Made by a program: the position numbers and the translations under genes. This document shows, piece by piece, positions 51,840-61,478 of a DNA stretch of 64,000 bases (position 1 is the first letter of the stretch; the number at the start of each line of letters is the position of its first letter). The notes beneath the pieces were generated by a model. That model had not been told where the DNA came from. It searched no databases and saw only the letters and a list, made by a program, of their open reading frames with translations. Origin of the DNA: Rhizobium sp. FKL33 (GTDB lineage Bacteria; Pseudomonadota; Alphaproteobacteria; Rhizobiales; Rhizobiaceae); assembly GCF_005222915.1 (NCBI RefSeq), contig NZ_STFX01000018.1, positions 62,001 through 126,000 of the forward strand. Direction: 5' to 3'.

Positions 51840-52774
51840 GTCTTGATCCTCGGATCGAGCAGCGCTGTGAGGATGTCGACGGCGAGGTTCGACAAGACGA
51901 TGCCGAGCGCCATGACGATCGTCACGCCCTGGACCACGAGATAATCGCGGCTGAGCACGGAGCGCACCAGAAGAAGGCCGAGGCCGGGAATATTGAAGAC
52001 ATTCTCGATCACAACTGTGCCGCCGATCAGGAAGGATGCGACGACGCCGAACAGGCTGACCGTGGGCAGAAGCGAGTTCCAGAACACATGCCGCCAGAAC
52101 ACCGCTCTCGGCGAGACGCCCTTAGACAGAGCCGCGATCGCATAACCGGCATTCATCTGCTGCAGCAGCGTGGCCCTGAAGTTTCGCGCCAGGACCGGCG
52201 TCACCGAGATGGCGATGGTCAACGCCGGCAGAAAGAGATGATGGAGATTGGCCCAGACGCCATCCGCATAGCCCGACACGGGGAAAAGCTTGAAGGTCAG
52301 AGAAAACACCAGGACGAGCAACAGGCCCGCCACATAGGACGGCACGCCGACGCCGACCACGCAGATGATGCGGATGGTCTGGTCGAGCCAGCCGCCCTGG
52401 CTGCGCGCCGCCAAGACGCCAAGAGCAAGCGTCAACAGCACGGAAAGCGTCAGTCCATAGACAATGATAAAGACGGTCGGACCGATCCTTTCGAGCAGCA
52501 ACGGGCCGATCGCCGTGCGATAGCTGATCGACTGGCCGAAATCGCCCATCAGCACATTCTTGATGTAATAGACATATTGAACGAGCACGGGCTTATCGAG
52601 CCCATAGCGCTCGCGCACCAGGGCGATGGCGGCGTCGCCCGCCTTTGGACCCAGCAGGAGGCGCACCGGATCGCCGGGCGTCAGTTGCAGCAATACGAAG
52701 CTGATCAGGCTGATCCCGATCAAAACCGGGATCAGCTCGAACGGCCTTCGCAAGAGAAATGCGAAACGCGTCAT
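51836..52774 (-). CDS. peptide-type ABC transporter permease (DppB type)
   Basis: A 312-residue permease with six hydrophobic segments. FVLLQLTPGDPVRLLLG near the N-terminus and the ATPase-contact loop YAIAALSKGVSPRAVFWRHVFWN are diagnostic of DppB/OppB/GsiC. Together with the DppC-type subunit it forms the channel. It follows the binding-protein gene by 32 bases. Confidence 0.94.
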   Translation of the reverse strand: MTRFAFLLRRPFELIPVLIGISLISFVLLQLTPGDPVRLLLGPKAGDAAIALVRERYGLDKPVLVQYVYYIKNVLMGDFGQSISYRTAIGPLLLERIGPTVFIIVYGLTLSVLLTLALGVLAARSQGGWLDQTIRIICVVGVGVPSYVAGLLLVLVFSLTFKLFPVSGYADGVWANLHHLFLPALTIAISVTPVLARNFRATLLQQMNAGYAIAALSKGVSPRAVFWRHVFWNSLLPTVSLFGVVASFLIGGTVVIENVFNIPGLGLLLVRSVLSRDYLVVQGVTIVMALGIVLSNLAVDILTALLDPRIKT

Positions 52775-52806
52775 GACTATCTACCTGCGCGGCGGGAAGA
52801 CCGGGG

Positions 52807-54348
52807 CTAGCTCTTGAGGTCGGCTTCGTCGATGGACGCGTATTGCGAACCGAGATTGAAGACGAGCCCTGTGGCCGCCGCCGATCGGGCGCTCGTCCAT
52901 GTCGGATGATAAAGCGCGACTTGCGCCACTTCATCCACGCAGATCTTCTGGATCTTGCGATACATGTCGGCCCGCTTCGCCTGGTCCGGTTCGCCGGCAG
53001 CCTTGTCGATCAGGCTGTTCACGTCCTCGTTGTTGTAGCGCGTGTAGTAGGACTTGTTGGCTCCCGCTCCCCAGACGCACCAGCGCACGGCGTTGTCCGG
53101 GTCTGTCGTTTCGTTGTACCACCAGTTGAGCTGCGCCTGATAGTCGCCCGCCACCAGCTGCGTCCAGGCCTGTCCAGGATCGATGGCGTTGATGGTCACG
53201 TTCACGCCGATTTCGGCGAGTTGAGCCTGAATGAGAACCGCCGTTTTGTCTTCGTCGGTGGCTCCGGCATTGGTCAGCAGCGTGAAGGACGTGTCCGTCA
53301 CCCCGGATTTCGCGAGCAGCTCCTTGGCTTTGTCGACGTCGCGGGCAATGACCTTCAGCTCCGTGTCGTAGAAGTCGAGCTTGGGGCTGAAAATCGAGGC
53401 AGCCGCCGTTCCATAGCCGGCCGTGACGGCGTCGTTGATCTGCTGGCGGTCGATGCCATGGCTGATGGCCTGGCGGAAGGCCAGATTGTCGAAAGGCGCT
53501 TTTTCATGATTGATCAGCAGATCATAGGTGGCGCTGGACGGCTCCGACACGATCGTGACGCCTGCGGCTTCCAACTCCTTCATGCGCGCAAAGGGCACGC
53601 CCATGCCGACATCGAGTTCGCCGGCCTGGACCATCGAGACGCCGGTGTTGACATCCGGCACGAAGATGAACTCGATGCCTTCGAGATGCGGCAGGCCCTG
53701 CCGGTAATAATGTTCGTTGCGCCCCATCACGACGCGGTCGCCCGTCTTCCATTCGACGAACTTGAACGGCCCGGACGTGACCTCCGGCCTGGTTCCGAAG
53801 GCCTCGTCGCCCATCGCGCTGACGGCCTTCTTGGAAACGATCCCGGTGTTCCAGATTTCGCACAGCTTCAGGAAGGGCGGGAACGGCCGGTCGAGACCGA
53901 ATTTCACCGTGAGGGGGTCGACAGCCTCGATCGTCGTCAGCGGCTGGAACGGCGCGGAATAGACAGTGTCCTTCTGGAAACGCATGCGGTTGTAGCTGAA
54001 CGCCACATCCTCTGACGTCAGGGGGCTGCCATCGGAAAATTTCAGGCCTTCGCGCAGTTTGAACGTGTAGGTCTTCCCGTCGTCGGAGATCGTCCAGCTC
54101 TCGGCGAGACCCGGTCCGACTTCGCTCTGGTCGGCATTCGCTTTCAGAAGGCGGGCATACATCATGCCCTGGCTGATGATGTCGGGCGCAAAGACCGTCT
54201 TGATCGGGTCCAGCGTCTGCACCGGCGCGGCATAGCCGATGCGCAGCACTTTCTTGTCCGCCGCGGCGGCGATCGCTGTGAGTTGTTCGAGCAGGAAGGG
54301 CGCGCCAATTCCTGCCGCAAGGCATTTCATAAAGGTTCGACGTTTCAT
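52807..54348 (-). CDS. peptide-type ABC transporter substrate-binding protein (DppA/OppA type)
   Basis: A 513-residue exported protein of solute-binding family 5. It begins MKRRTFMKCLAAGIGAPFLL, a twin-arginine-like signal. Family regions include LDPIKTVFAPDIISQGMMYA, AESWTISDDGKTYTFKLREGLKFSDG, and NLAFRQAISHGIDRQQIND. The start at 54348 has a CGGGGAA site; an ATG 36 bases upstream is also possible. It leads a six-gene operon that ends with two amide hydrolases. A 123-base AT-rich gap separates it from the divergent RpiR gene. Confidence 0.93.
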   Translation of the reverse strand: MKRRTFMKCLAAGIGAPFLLEQLTAIAAAADKKVLRIGYAAPVQTLDPIKTVFAPDIISQGMMYARLLKANADQSEVGPGLAESWTISDDGKTYTFKLREGLKFSDGSPLTSEDVAFSYNRMRFQKDTVYSAPFQPLTTIEAVDPLTVKFGLDRPFPPFLKLCEIWNTGIVSKKAVSAMGDEAFGTRPEVTSGPFKFVEWKTGDRVVMGRNEHYYRQGLPHLEGIEFIFVPDVNTGVSMVQAGELDVGMGVPFARMKELEAAGVTIVSEPSSATYDLLINHEKAPFDNLAFRQAISHGIDRQQINDAVTAGYGTAAASIFSPKLDFYDTELKVIARDVDKAKELLAKSGVTDTSFTLLTNAGATDEDKTAVLIQAQLAEIGVNVTINAIDPGQAWTQLVAGDYQAQLNWWYNETTDPDNAVRWCVWGAGANKSYYTRYNNEDVNSLIDKAAGEPDQAKRADMYRKIQKICVDEVAQVALYHPTWTSARSAAATGLVFNLGSQYASIDEADLKS

Positions 54349-54471
54349 TGTAGTTCCCCGATTGCTAATGTTTTTATTGCTCATTCGTCAGGAAATACTC
54401 TTCTTGAGGCTTGCGTCTGTCAATAACATTATTAAGTTAGATGTCTGTCATTCCTGTAAAACGGGTTTCGG

Positions 54472-55317
54472 ATGTCGGCGACCACCATCAGAAAACTCCA
54501 ATCCCTCATCCCCGAACTGACGGCGACGGAGGCGAGGATCGCCCATTTCATCATCGCGCATATCGACCAGATACCCTTCGAAAGCGGCAGTTCGATTGCA
54601 AAGAGGGTGGCGGTCAGCGAAATCTCGGTAAGCCGGTTTCTGCGCAGGGCGGGATATAAGGGCATCGCCGGGTTGAAGCTCGAACTGAAGGTCGAGGCGG
54701 TCAATGAGCGGCATCTCGCCGATGACGCACGGAGCCCTGAGACGCCGGATATCTATGCGGAGGTGCGCGAAAACGAAATCCGGTCGATCGAGAGGCTATT
54801 CGTCGAATTCAAGAACCCGCCCTGGCGGGATCTGGTGGCGACGGCGACGATGGCGGAACAGGTCTTTGTCACCGGCTTTCAGGCCTTGCGCGGCACGGCC
54901 GAGGATTTTTCACGCCGCCTGGCTCTCGCGCGCGACAATGTCCGCTTTCTTTCGGCCCATGACGACATGCTCGGCGAGTGGCTGTCCTTCATCGGCGATT
55001 CCCGGCCGAAGCCGCTGGCTCTCATTCTGATCGACGGGGTGCCCTATGCCAATGACGGCTTGAAAGTAGCGCAGATCGCCAAGGAAAACGGCATCAAGGT
55101 GATCGTTATCAGCGACGAATTCTGCGATTGGGCGCATGATGTCGCCGATCACACCATGTTCGCCGCCTCCGGATCCGGGCTGTTTATCGAATCCACCGTG
55201 GCGCTGACCCTGATCCTCAACGTGTTGGTGGACGCCGTCGCCCGGACAAACAGCGACGCCAGCGCCTTGCGGCTCGATCGCTGGCAGATCCTCATGCGGC
55301 GGATGAATATCTTCTGA
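54472..55317 (+). CDS. RpiR/MurR-family transcriptional regulator
   Basis: A 281-residue regulator: N-terminal RpiR HTH (LTATEARIAHFIIAHIDQIPF, then SIAKRVAVSEISVSRFLRRAGYKG) and a C-terminal SIS domain (QVFVTGFQALRGTAEDFSRRLALAR, then ALILIDGVPYANDGLKVAQIAKENG). SIS domains bind phosphosugars or related anions. It is divergent from the peptide ABC operon and is its likely regulator. It also converges with the sugar ABC ATPase gene seven bases away. The ribosome site before ATG is weak. Confidence 0.92.
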   Translation: MSATTIRKLQSLIPELTATEARIAHFIIAHIDQIPFESGSSIAKRVAVSEISVSRFLRRAGYKGIAGLKLELKVEAVNERHLADDARSPETPDIYAEVRENEIRSIERLFVEFKNPPWRDLVATATMAEQVFVTGFQALRGTAEDFSRRLALARDNVRFLSAHDDMLGEWLSFIGDSRPKPLALILIDGVPYANDGLKVAQIAKENGIKVIVISDEFCDWAHDVADHTMFAASGSGLFIESTVALTLILNVLVDAVARTNSDASALRLDRWQILMRRMNIF

Positions 55318-55324
55318 CGTCAGC

Positions 55325-56392
55325 TCAAATCCGCGCGCCGGTTCGGTCGAAGACATGCAACCGGTCTTCCGGCAAGCCGATCTGCAGCGATTTTCCTGCG
55401 TTCAACAGCGCCCGGTCAGTGGAAAACAGTTTAAAGCTTTCGCCATGAACCACAAGATGAAGAATAACGCCGAGGCCGGTCGGCTCGACCAATTCCACCT
55501 CAGCCTCGACGGCGCCGTCCTTGGGCGACACCTGGACATGTTCTGGACGGATGCCGAGCGTAACCGTCTCTCCGTCCGCACAAGGAATGCGGGACGACAG
55601 CGGCAGCCGATAACCCTTCGACAAGACGACGATGCTGTTTTCGCTCGTCTGTTCGCAACGGCCTTCGAGGAAATTCATGCCGGGAGAACCGATGAAACCC
55701 GCAACGAACAGATTTGCGGGCCGATCATAGAGATCGAGCGGCGCCCCGATCTGCTGAACCGACCCCGCATTCATAGCGACAATCCGCGACGCAAGCGTCA
55801 TGGCTTCGATCTGGTCATGGGTCACGTAGACGGATGTTGCACCGAGATCGGCATGCATTCTCTTGATTTCGGCGCGCATCTGCTCGCGCAGTCGAGCGTC
55901 GAGATTGGAAAGCGGTTCGTCGAACAGAAAGGCCTTGGGCTTGCGCACGATCGCGCGTCCCATCGCCACACGTTGGCGCTGGCCGCCGGACAGGGCTTTC
56001 GGGCGGCGCTCTAAATAGGGATCTAGCCCAAGCTTGCTCGACGCGGCGCTGACGGCGGCGGCGATCACCTCCTTTGAGCGGCGGCGCAGGCGCAAGCTAT
56101 AGCTCATATTGTCAGCGACGCTCATATGCGGATAGAGCGCATAGGACTGGAAGACCATGGCGATGTCGCGATCTCTGGGCTTGAGATCATTCACCCGCCT
56201 CCCATCGATCGAGAGCGTTCCCGACGTAATCTCTTCGAGGCCGGCAATCATGCGCAGCAAGGTCGACTTGCCGCAGCCCGAGGGGCCGACGAGCACGACG
56301 AACTCTCCGTCCTGGATATCGAGATCGACCTCGTTCAGAACGGCGTGCGAGCCGTAGGATTTACCGACCCGGTTGAGCGCGATGGAAGCCAT
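55325..56392 (-). CDS. carbohydrate ABC transporter ATPase (UgpC/MalK/MsmK family)
   Basis: A 355-residue ATPase with Walker A GPSGCGKST (residues about 37-45), signature LSGGQRQRVAMGRAIVRKP, Walker B AFLFDEPLSNLDA, and a C-terminal TOBE/regulatory domain (GIRPEHVQV). The family energises importers for sugars and glycerol-3-phosphate. It closes the operon of two permeases and a binding protein. It carries no clue to the substrate because such ATPases are promiscuous. Confidence 0.93.
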   Translation of the reverse strand: MASIALNRVGKSYGSHAVLNEVDLDIQDGEFVVLVGPSGCGKSTLLRMIAGLEEITSGTLSIDGRRVNDLKPRDRDIAMVFQSYALYPHMSVADNMSYSLRLRRRSKEVIAAAVSAASSKLGLDPYLERRPKALSGGQRQRVAMGRAIVRKPKAFLFDEPLSNLDARLREQMRAEIKRMHADLGATSVYVTHDQIEAMTLASRIVAMNAGSVQQIGAPLDLYDRPANLFVAGFIGSPGMNFLEGRCEQTSENSIVVLSKGYRLPLSSRIPCADGETVTLGIRPEHVQVSPKDGAVEAEVELVEPTGLGVILHLVVHGESFKLFSTDRALLNAGKSLQIGLPEDRLHVFDRTGARI

Positions 56393-56396
56393 GGGA

Positions 56397-57227
56397 TTAC
56401 CCTTTCACAGCGCCGGCCGTCAGGCCCTGCACGAGATAGCGTTGAATAAGCAGGAAGAACAGGCAGGCGGGGATCAGGGCGAGAACGCCTGCCGCCATCA
56501 TCTGCCCGAAGTCGACGGAGAATTTCGACACGAAGGTGAGGAGCCCGACAGGAAAGGTTGCGCTGGTGTTGCCGGAGATCAGCATCAGCGCGAACAGCAA
56601 TTCGCTCCAGGCCGCTGTGAAGACGAAACCGAGCGTTGCGGCGATGCCGGGCAATGTCAGCGGAAGGATGATCTGCCGGAACGCCACGAAGCGTGAGGCG
56701 CCGTCGATCATGGCGGCTTCCTCAAGATCCTTGGGGATTCCGTCGAAGAAGGACTGCATCAGGAAAGTCGCAAATGGCACGTTGAAGGCGGTGTAGACGA
56801 TCACCAGACCCGTGAGGCTGTTGGTCAGGCCGAGCGGCGACAACATCTTGAAGATCGGCGCCACCAGCATCACCAGCGGAAACATCTGGGTGATCAGCAT
56901 CAGCGCCACAATGGCGTATTTGCCGCGAAATCGGAAGCGCGACAAAGCGTAACCCGCCAGGGAAGACAGTATGGTCACCGCAATCGACGTTGAACCCGCA
57001 ACGATGAGGCTGTTCTTGAAAAAGGTCGGGAAGGCGCTGTTTTCAATAACGAATCGATAATGGTCGAGTGTCGCGTGCGACGGCCAAAGCCGCACCCCTT
57101 CACTATAGAGAAGGTCGTTCGGCGTCACGGAGACCTTGAGAAGCCAGAAAAGCGGAAACAGCGCGAACAGGATGAAGGCAAGGATCGCGGCGCGGTGAGC
57201 GATTGTCAGGAGAATTTTGCCGGTCAC
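56397..57227 (-). CDS. carbohydrate ABC transporter permease (MalG type)
   Basis: A 276-residue permease with six hydrophobic segments and the ATPase-contact EAA loop EEAAMIDGASRFVAFRQIILPLTLPG. The N-terminal VSVTPNDLLYSEGVRLWP segment is typical of the MalG/UgpE group. It is four bases downstream of the MalF-type gene and four bases before the ATPase gene. Confidence 0.94.
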   Translation of the reverse strand: MTGKILLTIAHRAAILAFILFALFPLFWLLKVSVTPNDLLYSEGVRLWPSHATLDHYRFVIENSAFPTFFKNSLIVAGSTSIAVTILSSLAGYALSRFRFRGKYAIVALMLITQMFPLVMLVAPIFKMLSPLGLTNSLTGLVIVYTAFNVPFATFLMQSFFDGIPKDLEEAAMIDGASRFVAFRQIILPLTLPGIAATLGFVFTAAWSELLFALMLISGNTSATFPVGLLTFVSKFSVDFGQMMAAGVLALIPACLFFLLIQRYLVQGLTAGAVKG

Positions 57228-57231
57228 GGGA

Positions 57232-58164
57232 TCAATCCTTCTCGATCATGCGCTGGCGAATGACGACGATCAGCATCGAATAAGCGAGCAGCAGCGCCAG
57301 GAGCACGAGCGCGATCGCCGAGGCGTAACCGAAATCGAGCCGTCGGAAAGCCTGGGTGAAGATATAGCTGGCGACGATCTGGGTGCGGTCAGCCGGACCG
57401 CCATTGGTCATGACGATGATGAGATCGGCGAAATTGGCGATCCAAACAGTTCTGAGCAGGATGGTGATGGCGATGGTCGGGGCAAGAAATGGCAGCGTGA
57501 TCGACATGAACCGCTGAAAAGGGCTCGCGCCATCGATCGCGGCCGCCTCATAGAGGTCGCGGGGAATGGCTTGGAGCGCCGCGAGCAAGGTGATGGCGAA
57601 AAAGGGAATACCCCACCAGACATTGGCGATGATCGGCCCCCACATAGCGAGGTGGGGATCGGCGAGAATATTGTCGGGTGCGGAAAGGATGCCGAGCGCC
57701 GCCATCCAGTGCGGCAGCGGCCCGATGACCGGATTGAAGAGCCATGCCCAGTTGAGGCCGGCGAGGAAGGTCGGCACCGCCCAGGGCAGGAACACGAGCG
57801 CCTGCGCCAGTCCCCGACCAGGAAAAGGCTTGTCCAGCAGCAAAGCCAAGACAAGACCGAAGGCGAACTGCAGGAAGACTGAAGCGCCGGTCCACCAGAG
57901 GGTGTTCCTCAACGCCCTATAGAACGCGTCGTCCTGCGCTAGCGCCTTGAAGTGCTTTAACCCGACGAAAGCGCCGGAAAAGGGATTGAGCAGTTGGATG
58001 TCGCGGAAGGCGTAGGACAATCCCAGAAGCAGCGGAACCAGCATGACGGCGATGATCAGCAACAGCACTGGCGCGCTGTAGAACCATGGTTCCGCCGCGT
58101 CTGCAAAGCGCCGAAGCGGCGGTTTGCGCAGCGCTGCCGGATTGGCGGACTGAGAGTGGGACAT
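57232..58164 (-). CDS. carbohydrate ABC transporter permease (MalF type)
   Basis: A 310-residue permease with six hydrophobic segments and the EAA loop YEAAAIDGASPFQRFMSITLPFLAP. The start at 58164 has GAGGAGCGTTCA before ATG. An in-frame ATG 36 bases earlier lacks such a site. It follows the binding-protein gene after a 124-base gap that holds an RNA hairpin. Confidence 0.94.
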   Translation of the reverse strand: MSHSQSANPAALRKPPLRRFADAAEPWFYSAPVLLLIIAVMLVPLLLGLSYAFRDIQLLNPFSGAFVGLKHFKALAQDDAFYRALRNTLWWTGASVFLQFAFGLVLALLLDKPFPGRGLAQALVFLPWAVPTFLAGLNWAWLFNPVIGPLPHWMAALGILSAPDNILADPHLAMWGPIIANVWWGIPFFAITLLAALQAIPRDLYEAAAIDGASPFQRFMSITLPFLAPTIAITILLRTVWIANFADLIIVMTNGGPADRTQIVASYIFTQAFRRLDFGYASAIALVLLALLLAYSMLIVVIRQRMIEKD

Positions 58165-58250
58165 TGAACGCTCCTCGCGCGCAGACGACGGATGGCGCAA
58201 AGCGCCCCTCCCCCGCCCGGACTGGCTAACACTGCCTCAAGGCGGCAGGA

Positions 58251-58274
58251 CTGCCCGGAACGTATTCCGGGCAG
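58251..58274 (-). other. intercistronic hairpin after the sugar-binding protein gene
   Basis: A perfect 10-bp stem CTGCCCGGAA/TTCCGGGCAG with a 4-base loop lies 14 bases after the binding-protein stop, with a smaller hairpin next to it. It lacks a T run. It probably protects the binding-protein message and lowers read-through into the permease genes. Confidence 0.6.
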
Positions 58275-58288
58275 CAGGTTGACGCCGC

Positions 58289-59548
58289 TTATTTGGAAGA
58301 CAGAAACTTCTGCTGCGCTTGGGTCATGTAGTCAGCCCATTGCTTGGCGAGTTCTTCGGGCGTGATGTCGCCGAGAAGCGCTTCCTGCGACGTCTTGACG
58401 ACCAGCGAATCCTTGAAGAAGGCGAATTCCTCGAGGTGTGTCGGCATCTTGGTCGGCACGGCGTCCTTGTCGGCCAGTTCGTTGAACCAGCCCTTGAACT
58501 GCTCGCTGGCGTAGAACGGATCCTTTTCCGCCGACAGGTGCACCGGAAGCGCGCCGGTCTTCTTGTTCCAGGCGATGTTGCCCTCGGGGCCTTCGAGCGT
58601 TTCGATCAACTTCCAGGACAAATCCTTGTTCTCAGACGACGCCATCATCGACCAGCCGGCATAGCCGATCGTGGGGAAGGTCTTGCCATCCGGGCCCTTC
58701 GGCATGGTCATGACGCCGAAATCTTCGGCCTTCATGCGCTGCGCAATCGCGATCAAAGCATCGGGATCCTGATCGAGGAAAGCGCAGGTTCCCGAATAGA
58801 AGCCCGCAACAATTTCATTGAAGCCCCAGTTCACGCTGTCCTTCGGCGCATAGCCGTTCTTGTAGAGATCGATCACATAGGTGAGGCCTTTCACCCAGCC
58901 GGGGCTGTCGAAGGTCGAGTTTCCTTCCGGCGTGAAGAATTCGTTCGAACCCGCCATGGAGGCGCCGAACATCACCCAGCCGTTCAGGCCGCCTGGCCCG
59001 CCGCGTAGGCAATAGCCATATTTACCAGGCAGAGCGGACACTTTCTTGGACGCCTCGGCGAATTCTTCGAGTGTCTTAGGCGGCTCGGTAACGCCTGCTT
59101 CCTGCAAGAGCTTCTTGTTGTAGAACATGGCGCGCAGATAGAAGCCGTAAGGCAGCATATAGGCGGTGTTCTTGACGTCGCGGCCGAGTTCCAGGGCGCG
59201 CGGCGTGAGACCGGCCGTGTGCTCCCACTTGGCGAGATAGGGTTCAAGGCTTTCGAGCATGCCGTTGTTTGCGTAAAGCGACAGCCAGGTATCGGGCATT
59301 TCCACCACATCCGGCACATCGCCGGCGGAGACCATGGTGGCGAATTTCTGGAACGCCTCGTTCCAGGGAAGCGAGATGATCTCCACCTTCGCGCCGGGAT
59401 TGGCGGCTTCGAATTTCGCCGTCAGCGATTTCAGCGTTTCCGTTCGCTCAGGGCTGGTGATGACCTCGACCAGCTTGAGCGTAGTGTCGGCGAGAGCTGT
59501 CCCCGCCATCAGAGCGGCAAAGACTGCGGCAGCTATCAGTTTCTTCAT
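58289..59548 (-). CDS. extracellular solute-binding protein, family 1 (sugar ABC)
   Basis: A 419-residue periplasmic protein with a signal peptide (MKKLIAAAVFAALMAGTALA). The mature part shows family-1 marks: TLKLVEVITSPERTETLKSL, NPGAKVEIISLPWNEAFQKFATMVSAGDVPDV, and FYSGTCAFLDQDPDAL. It resembles glycerol-3-phosphate- and oligosaccharide-binding proteins, but the ligand cannot be read. It lies 38 bases after the PLP-lyase gene, so transporter and enzyme are probably co-transcribed. Confidence 0.92.
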   Translation of the reverse strand: MKKLIAAAVFAALMAGTALADTTLKLVEVITSPERTETLKSLTAKFEAANPGAKVEIISLPWNEAFQKFATMVSAGDVPDVVEMPDTWLSLYANNGMLESLEPYLAKWEHTAGLTPRALELGRDVKNTAYMLPYGFYLRAMFYNKKLLQEAGVTEPPKTLEEFAEASKKVSALPGKYGYCLRGGPGGLNGWVMFGASMAGSNEFFTPEGNSTFDSPGWVKGLTYVIDLYKNGYAPKDSVNWGFNEIVAGFYSGTCAFLDQDPDALIAIAQRMKAEDFGVMTMPKGPDGKTFPTIGYAGWSMMASSENKDLSWKLIETLEGPEGNIAWNKKTGALPVHLSAEKDPFYASEQFKGWFNELADKDAVPTKMPTHLEEFAFFKDSLVVKTSQEALLGDITPEELAKQWADYMTQAQQKFLSSK

Positions 59549-59586
59549 TTTACTTCTCCCAGTTGTTTTGATGAAGATTGAATCGG

Positions 59587-60762
59587 TCAGGCGGCTTTCG
59601 TGGCCGTCTCTATTGCCGATGCGAGATCGCTCCACAGAGCCTCGGTTCCCTCGAGGCCGACATGGAGACGCACGGAACGTTCACTGATGCCGAAGGCGCG
59701 CGCCGAATTCGGTTGCGCCTTCTGCTCCAGCACGACTTCGCCCGGCACGATCAGGCTTTCATGTCCGCCCCAAGACACGCCGAGCTTGAAAAGCTTGAGG
59801 TGATTGGCGAAGGCGCGGACATTCACCCCTGGCTTGAAGATGAACGAAAACAGGCCGGAGGTTCCCTTGAGACCCGGCGGCAGGCGATTGCCGAGGCCGG
59901 GGTGGCAGATGGCTTCCACGACATCTAGCGCCTGCAATCGCGCGGCGATTTCCAGCGCCGAGGCTTCATGGGCCTTCATGCGCAAGGGCAGCGTGCGCAG
60001 GCCGCGTATCAGAAGCCAGGCGTCGAAAGGCGACATCTTGCCGCCGAGATAAGGATAGGCTTCCGCGCGCAACCGGTCGATCATGGTCTTCGAGCCCGCG
60101 ACAACGCCGGAGACGACGTCGCTATGACCGCCGAGATATTTCGAGGCAGAGTGCAACACAAGGTCCACCCCGAGCGACAGCGGGTTCTGGAAAACAGGAC
60201 TGGCCCAGGAATTGTCGATGACCGAAATCGCGCCATGGCGGCGGGCGAGCTGCGCCAGCGCGCCCACGTCATGCGCCTCCATGACCCAACTCGTCGGGCT
60301 TTCGAGATAGAGAAGCTTGGCGCCCGGCAGCGCCTTGTCGATGGCGGACTCATCCCCCCCATCGACATAGGTCACCTCTATCTTGAAGCGCTTGAGGAGA
60401 GAGCCGAAGAGACGGAATGCGTCCGGATAAACATGCCGGACGGCAACGATGCGGTCGCCGGGTTCGACGAAGGACAGAACCGACGCTGAAATGGCAGCCA
60501 TTCCGCTTGCGAAGCCAAGGGCGTCCTCTGCGCCTTCCAGCTTGGCCAGCATTTCCTCAAACAGGCGCACGGTCGGGTTCAGTCCGCGCGTGTAGACAGG
60601 CCGGACCTTTTCGCCCTGATAGGTGGCGAGCATCTCCTCATAGCTCGAAAAGGTGAACAGCGACGTCTGCACGATCGGCGGGACGACGGCGTCGAAGGCG
60701 TGAGGCTCGTCATGGGCGACGACGAACGATGCGAGATCGAATGGATCGGAGCCTTGGCTCAT
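59587..60762 (-). CDS. PLP-dependent Cys/Met-metabolism enzyme (gamma-family lyase)
   Basis: A 391-residue fold-type I PLP enzyme. The cofactor lysine is K208 in LHSASKYLGGHSDVV, D183 in VIDNSWASP pairs with the pyridine nitrogen, and FASGMAAISASV is the phosphate-binding region. YTRGLNPTVRLFEEMLAKLEG is also characteristic. The family includes cystathionine beta/gamma-lyases, methionine gamma-lyase and O-acetylhomoserine sulfhydrylase; which reaction applies cannot be told by eye. Its ATG overlaps the GntR stop (ATGA), so it is coupled to that regulator, and it precedes a carbohydrate-type importer, an unusual partnership. Confidence 0.9.
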   Translation of the reverse strand: MSQGSDPFDLASFVVAHDEPHAFDAVVPPIVQTSLFTFSSYEEMLATYQGEKVRPVYTRGLNPTVRLFEEMLAKLEGAEDALGFASGMAAISASVLSFVEPGDRIVAVRHVYPDAFRLFGSLLKRFKIEVTYVDGGDESAIDKALPGAKLLYLESPTSWVMEAHDVGALAQLARRHGAISVIDNSWASPVFQNPLSLGVDLVLHSASKYLGGHSDVVSGVVAGSKTMIDRLRAEAYPYLGGKMSPFDAWLLIRGLRTLPLRMKAHEASALEIAARLQALDVVEAICHPGLGNRLPPGLKGTSGLFSFIFKPGVNVRAFANHLKLFKLGVSWGGHESLIVPGEVVLEQKAQPNSARAFGISERSVRLHVGLEGTEALWSDLASAIETATKAA

Positions 60763-61478
60763 TGGGACATTTCCTTGATATCTTCCTCGACGATCGCCAG
60801 GATTTTGAGCGTTTCTTCCCGCGCGCTTTCAGGGTCGCCGGCTACGATGGCGTTGAACAGCGTGCGGTGAAACGGAAAGGATCGCGCGGCGAAATCCGGT
60901 CGGTCGAAGGGTTTCGACCAGAAACGCTCGAAACCCTCCCGCATCTGCTCCAGCAACTGCCGGAAAAGTGAGTTGTGAGTTGAATCATAAATGGAAAGGT
61001 GAAAGGCGAGGTCGGCCTTTCCAGATGTGCCTTCCGCCAAATGCACCCGCTCCATCTCGTTAAGCTTGGCTTCCATCGTAGCGATATCGGCCTCTGTTCG
61101 CCGCCGCGCCGCCGCCATCGAGGCTTCGACTTCGATGCCCCTGCGCACTTCAAGCGTCATCAGCAGCGCATCGCGAAGGCCCTGAGCGTCGATCGAGATC
61201 GGCATGTGCACCGTTGCAGCCGATATCGGCTTCAACAGATAGGTGCCGCTGCCCTTGCGGCTTTCGATGACGCCCAACGCCTGGAATTTTCGAAGAACCT
61301 CTCGAATGGTCGATCGACCGACGTTGAGCGCAACCATCATTTCCCGCTCGGTCGGCAAACGATCGCCCGTCGCGAGCCCCGCCCGTTCGACGAAATCGGA
61401 CAAAGCCTTCTCCACCTGCATCACCCGGTCGATCGAGGGCAGCGGCGTGATCAAGGCCTCGTCTGCAGATTTCCCCAT
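60759..61478 (-). CDS. GntR-family regulator (FadR subgroup)
   Basis: A 239-residue regulator: winged HTH (GDRLPTEREMMVALNVGRSTIREVLRKFQALG) and FCD ligand domain (DLAFHLSIYDSTHN, then FHRTLFNAIVAGD, with histidines for a metal). It starts the minus-strand unit with the PLP lyase and sugar importer and probably controls it. Start choice is open: the ATG at 61478 is taken, but TTG (61499) and GTG (61493) upstream are possible. Upstream TTGGTCTGACA (61501) only partly fits the subgroup's operator pattern. Confidence 0.9.
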   Translation of the reverse strand: MGKSADEALITPLPSIDRVMQVEKALSDFVERAGLATGDRLPTEREMMVALNVGRSTIREVLRKFQALGVIESRKGSGTYLLKPISAATVHMPISIDAQGLRDALLMTLEVRRGIEVEASMAAARRRTEADIATMEAKLNEMERVHLAEGTSGKADLAFHLSIYDSTHNSLFRQLLEQMREGFERFWSKPFDRPDFAARSFPFHRTLFNAIVAGDPESAREETLKILAIVEEDIKEMSQ

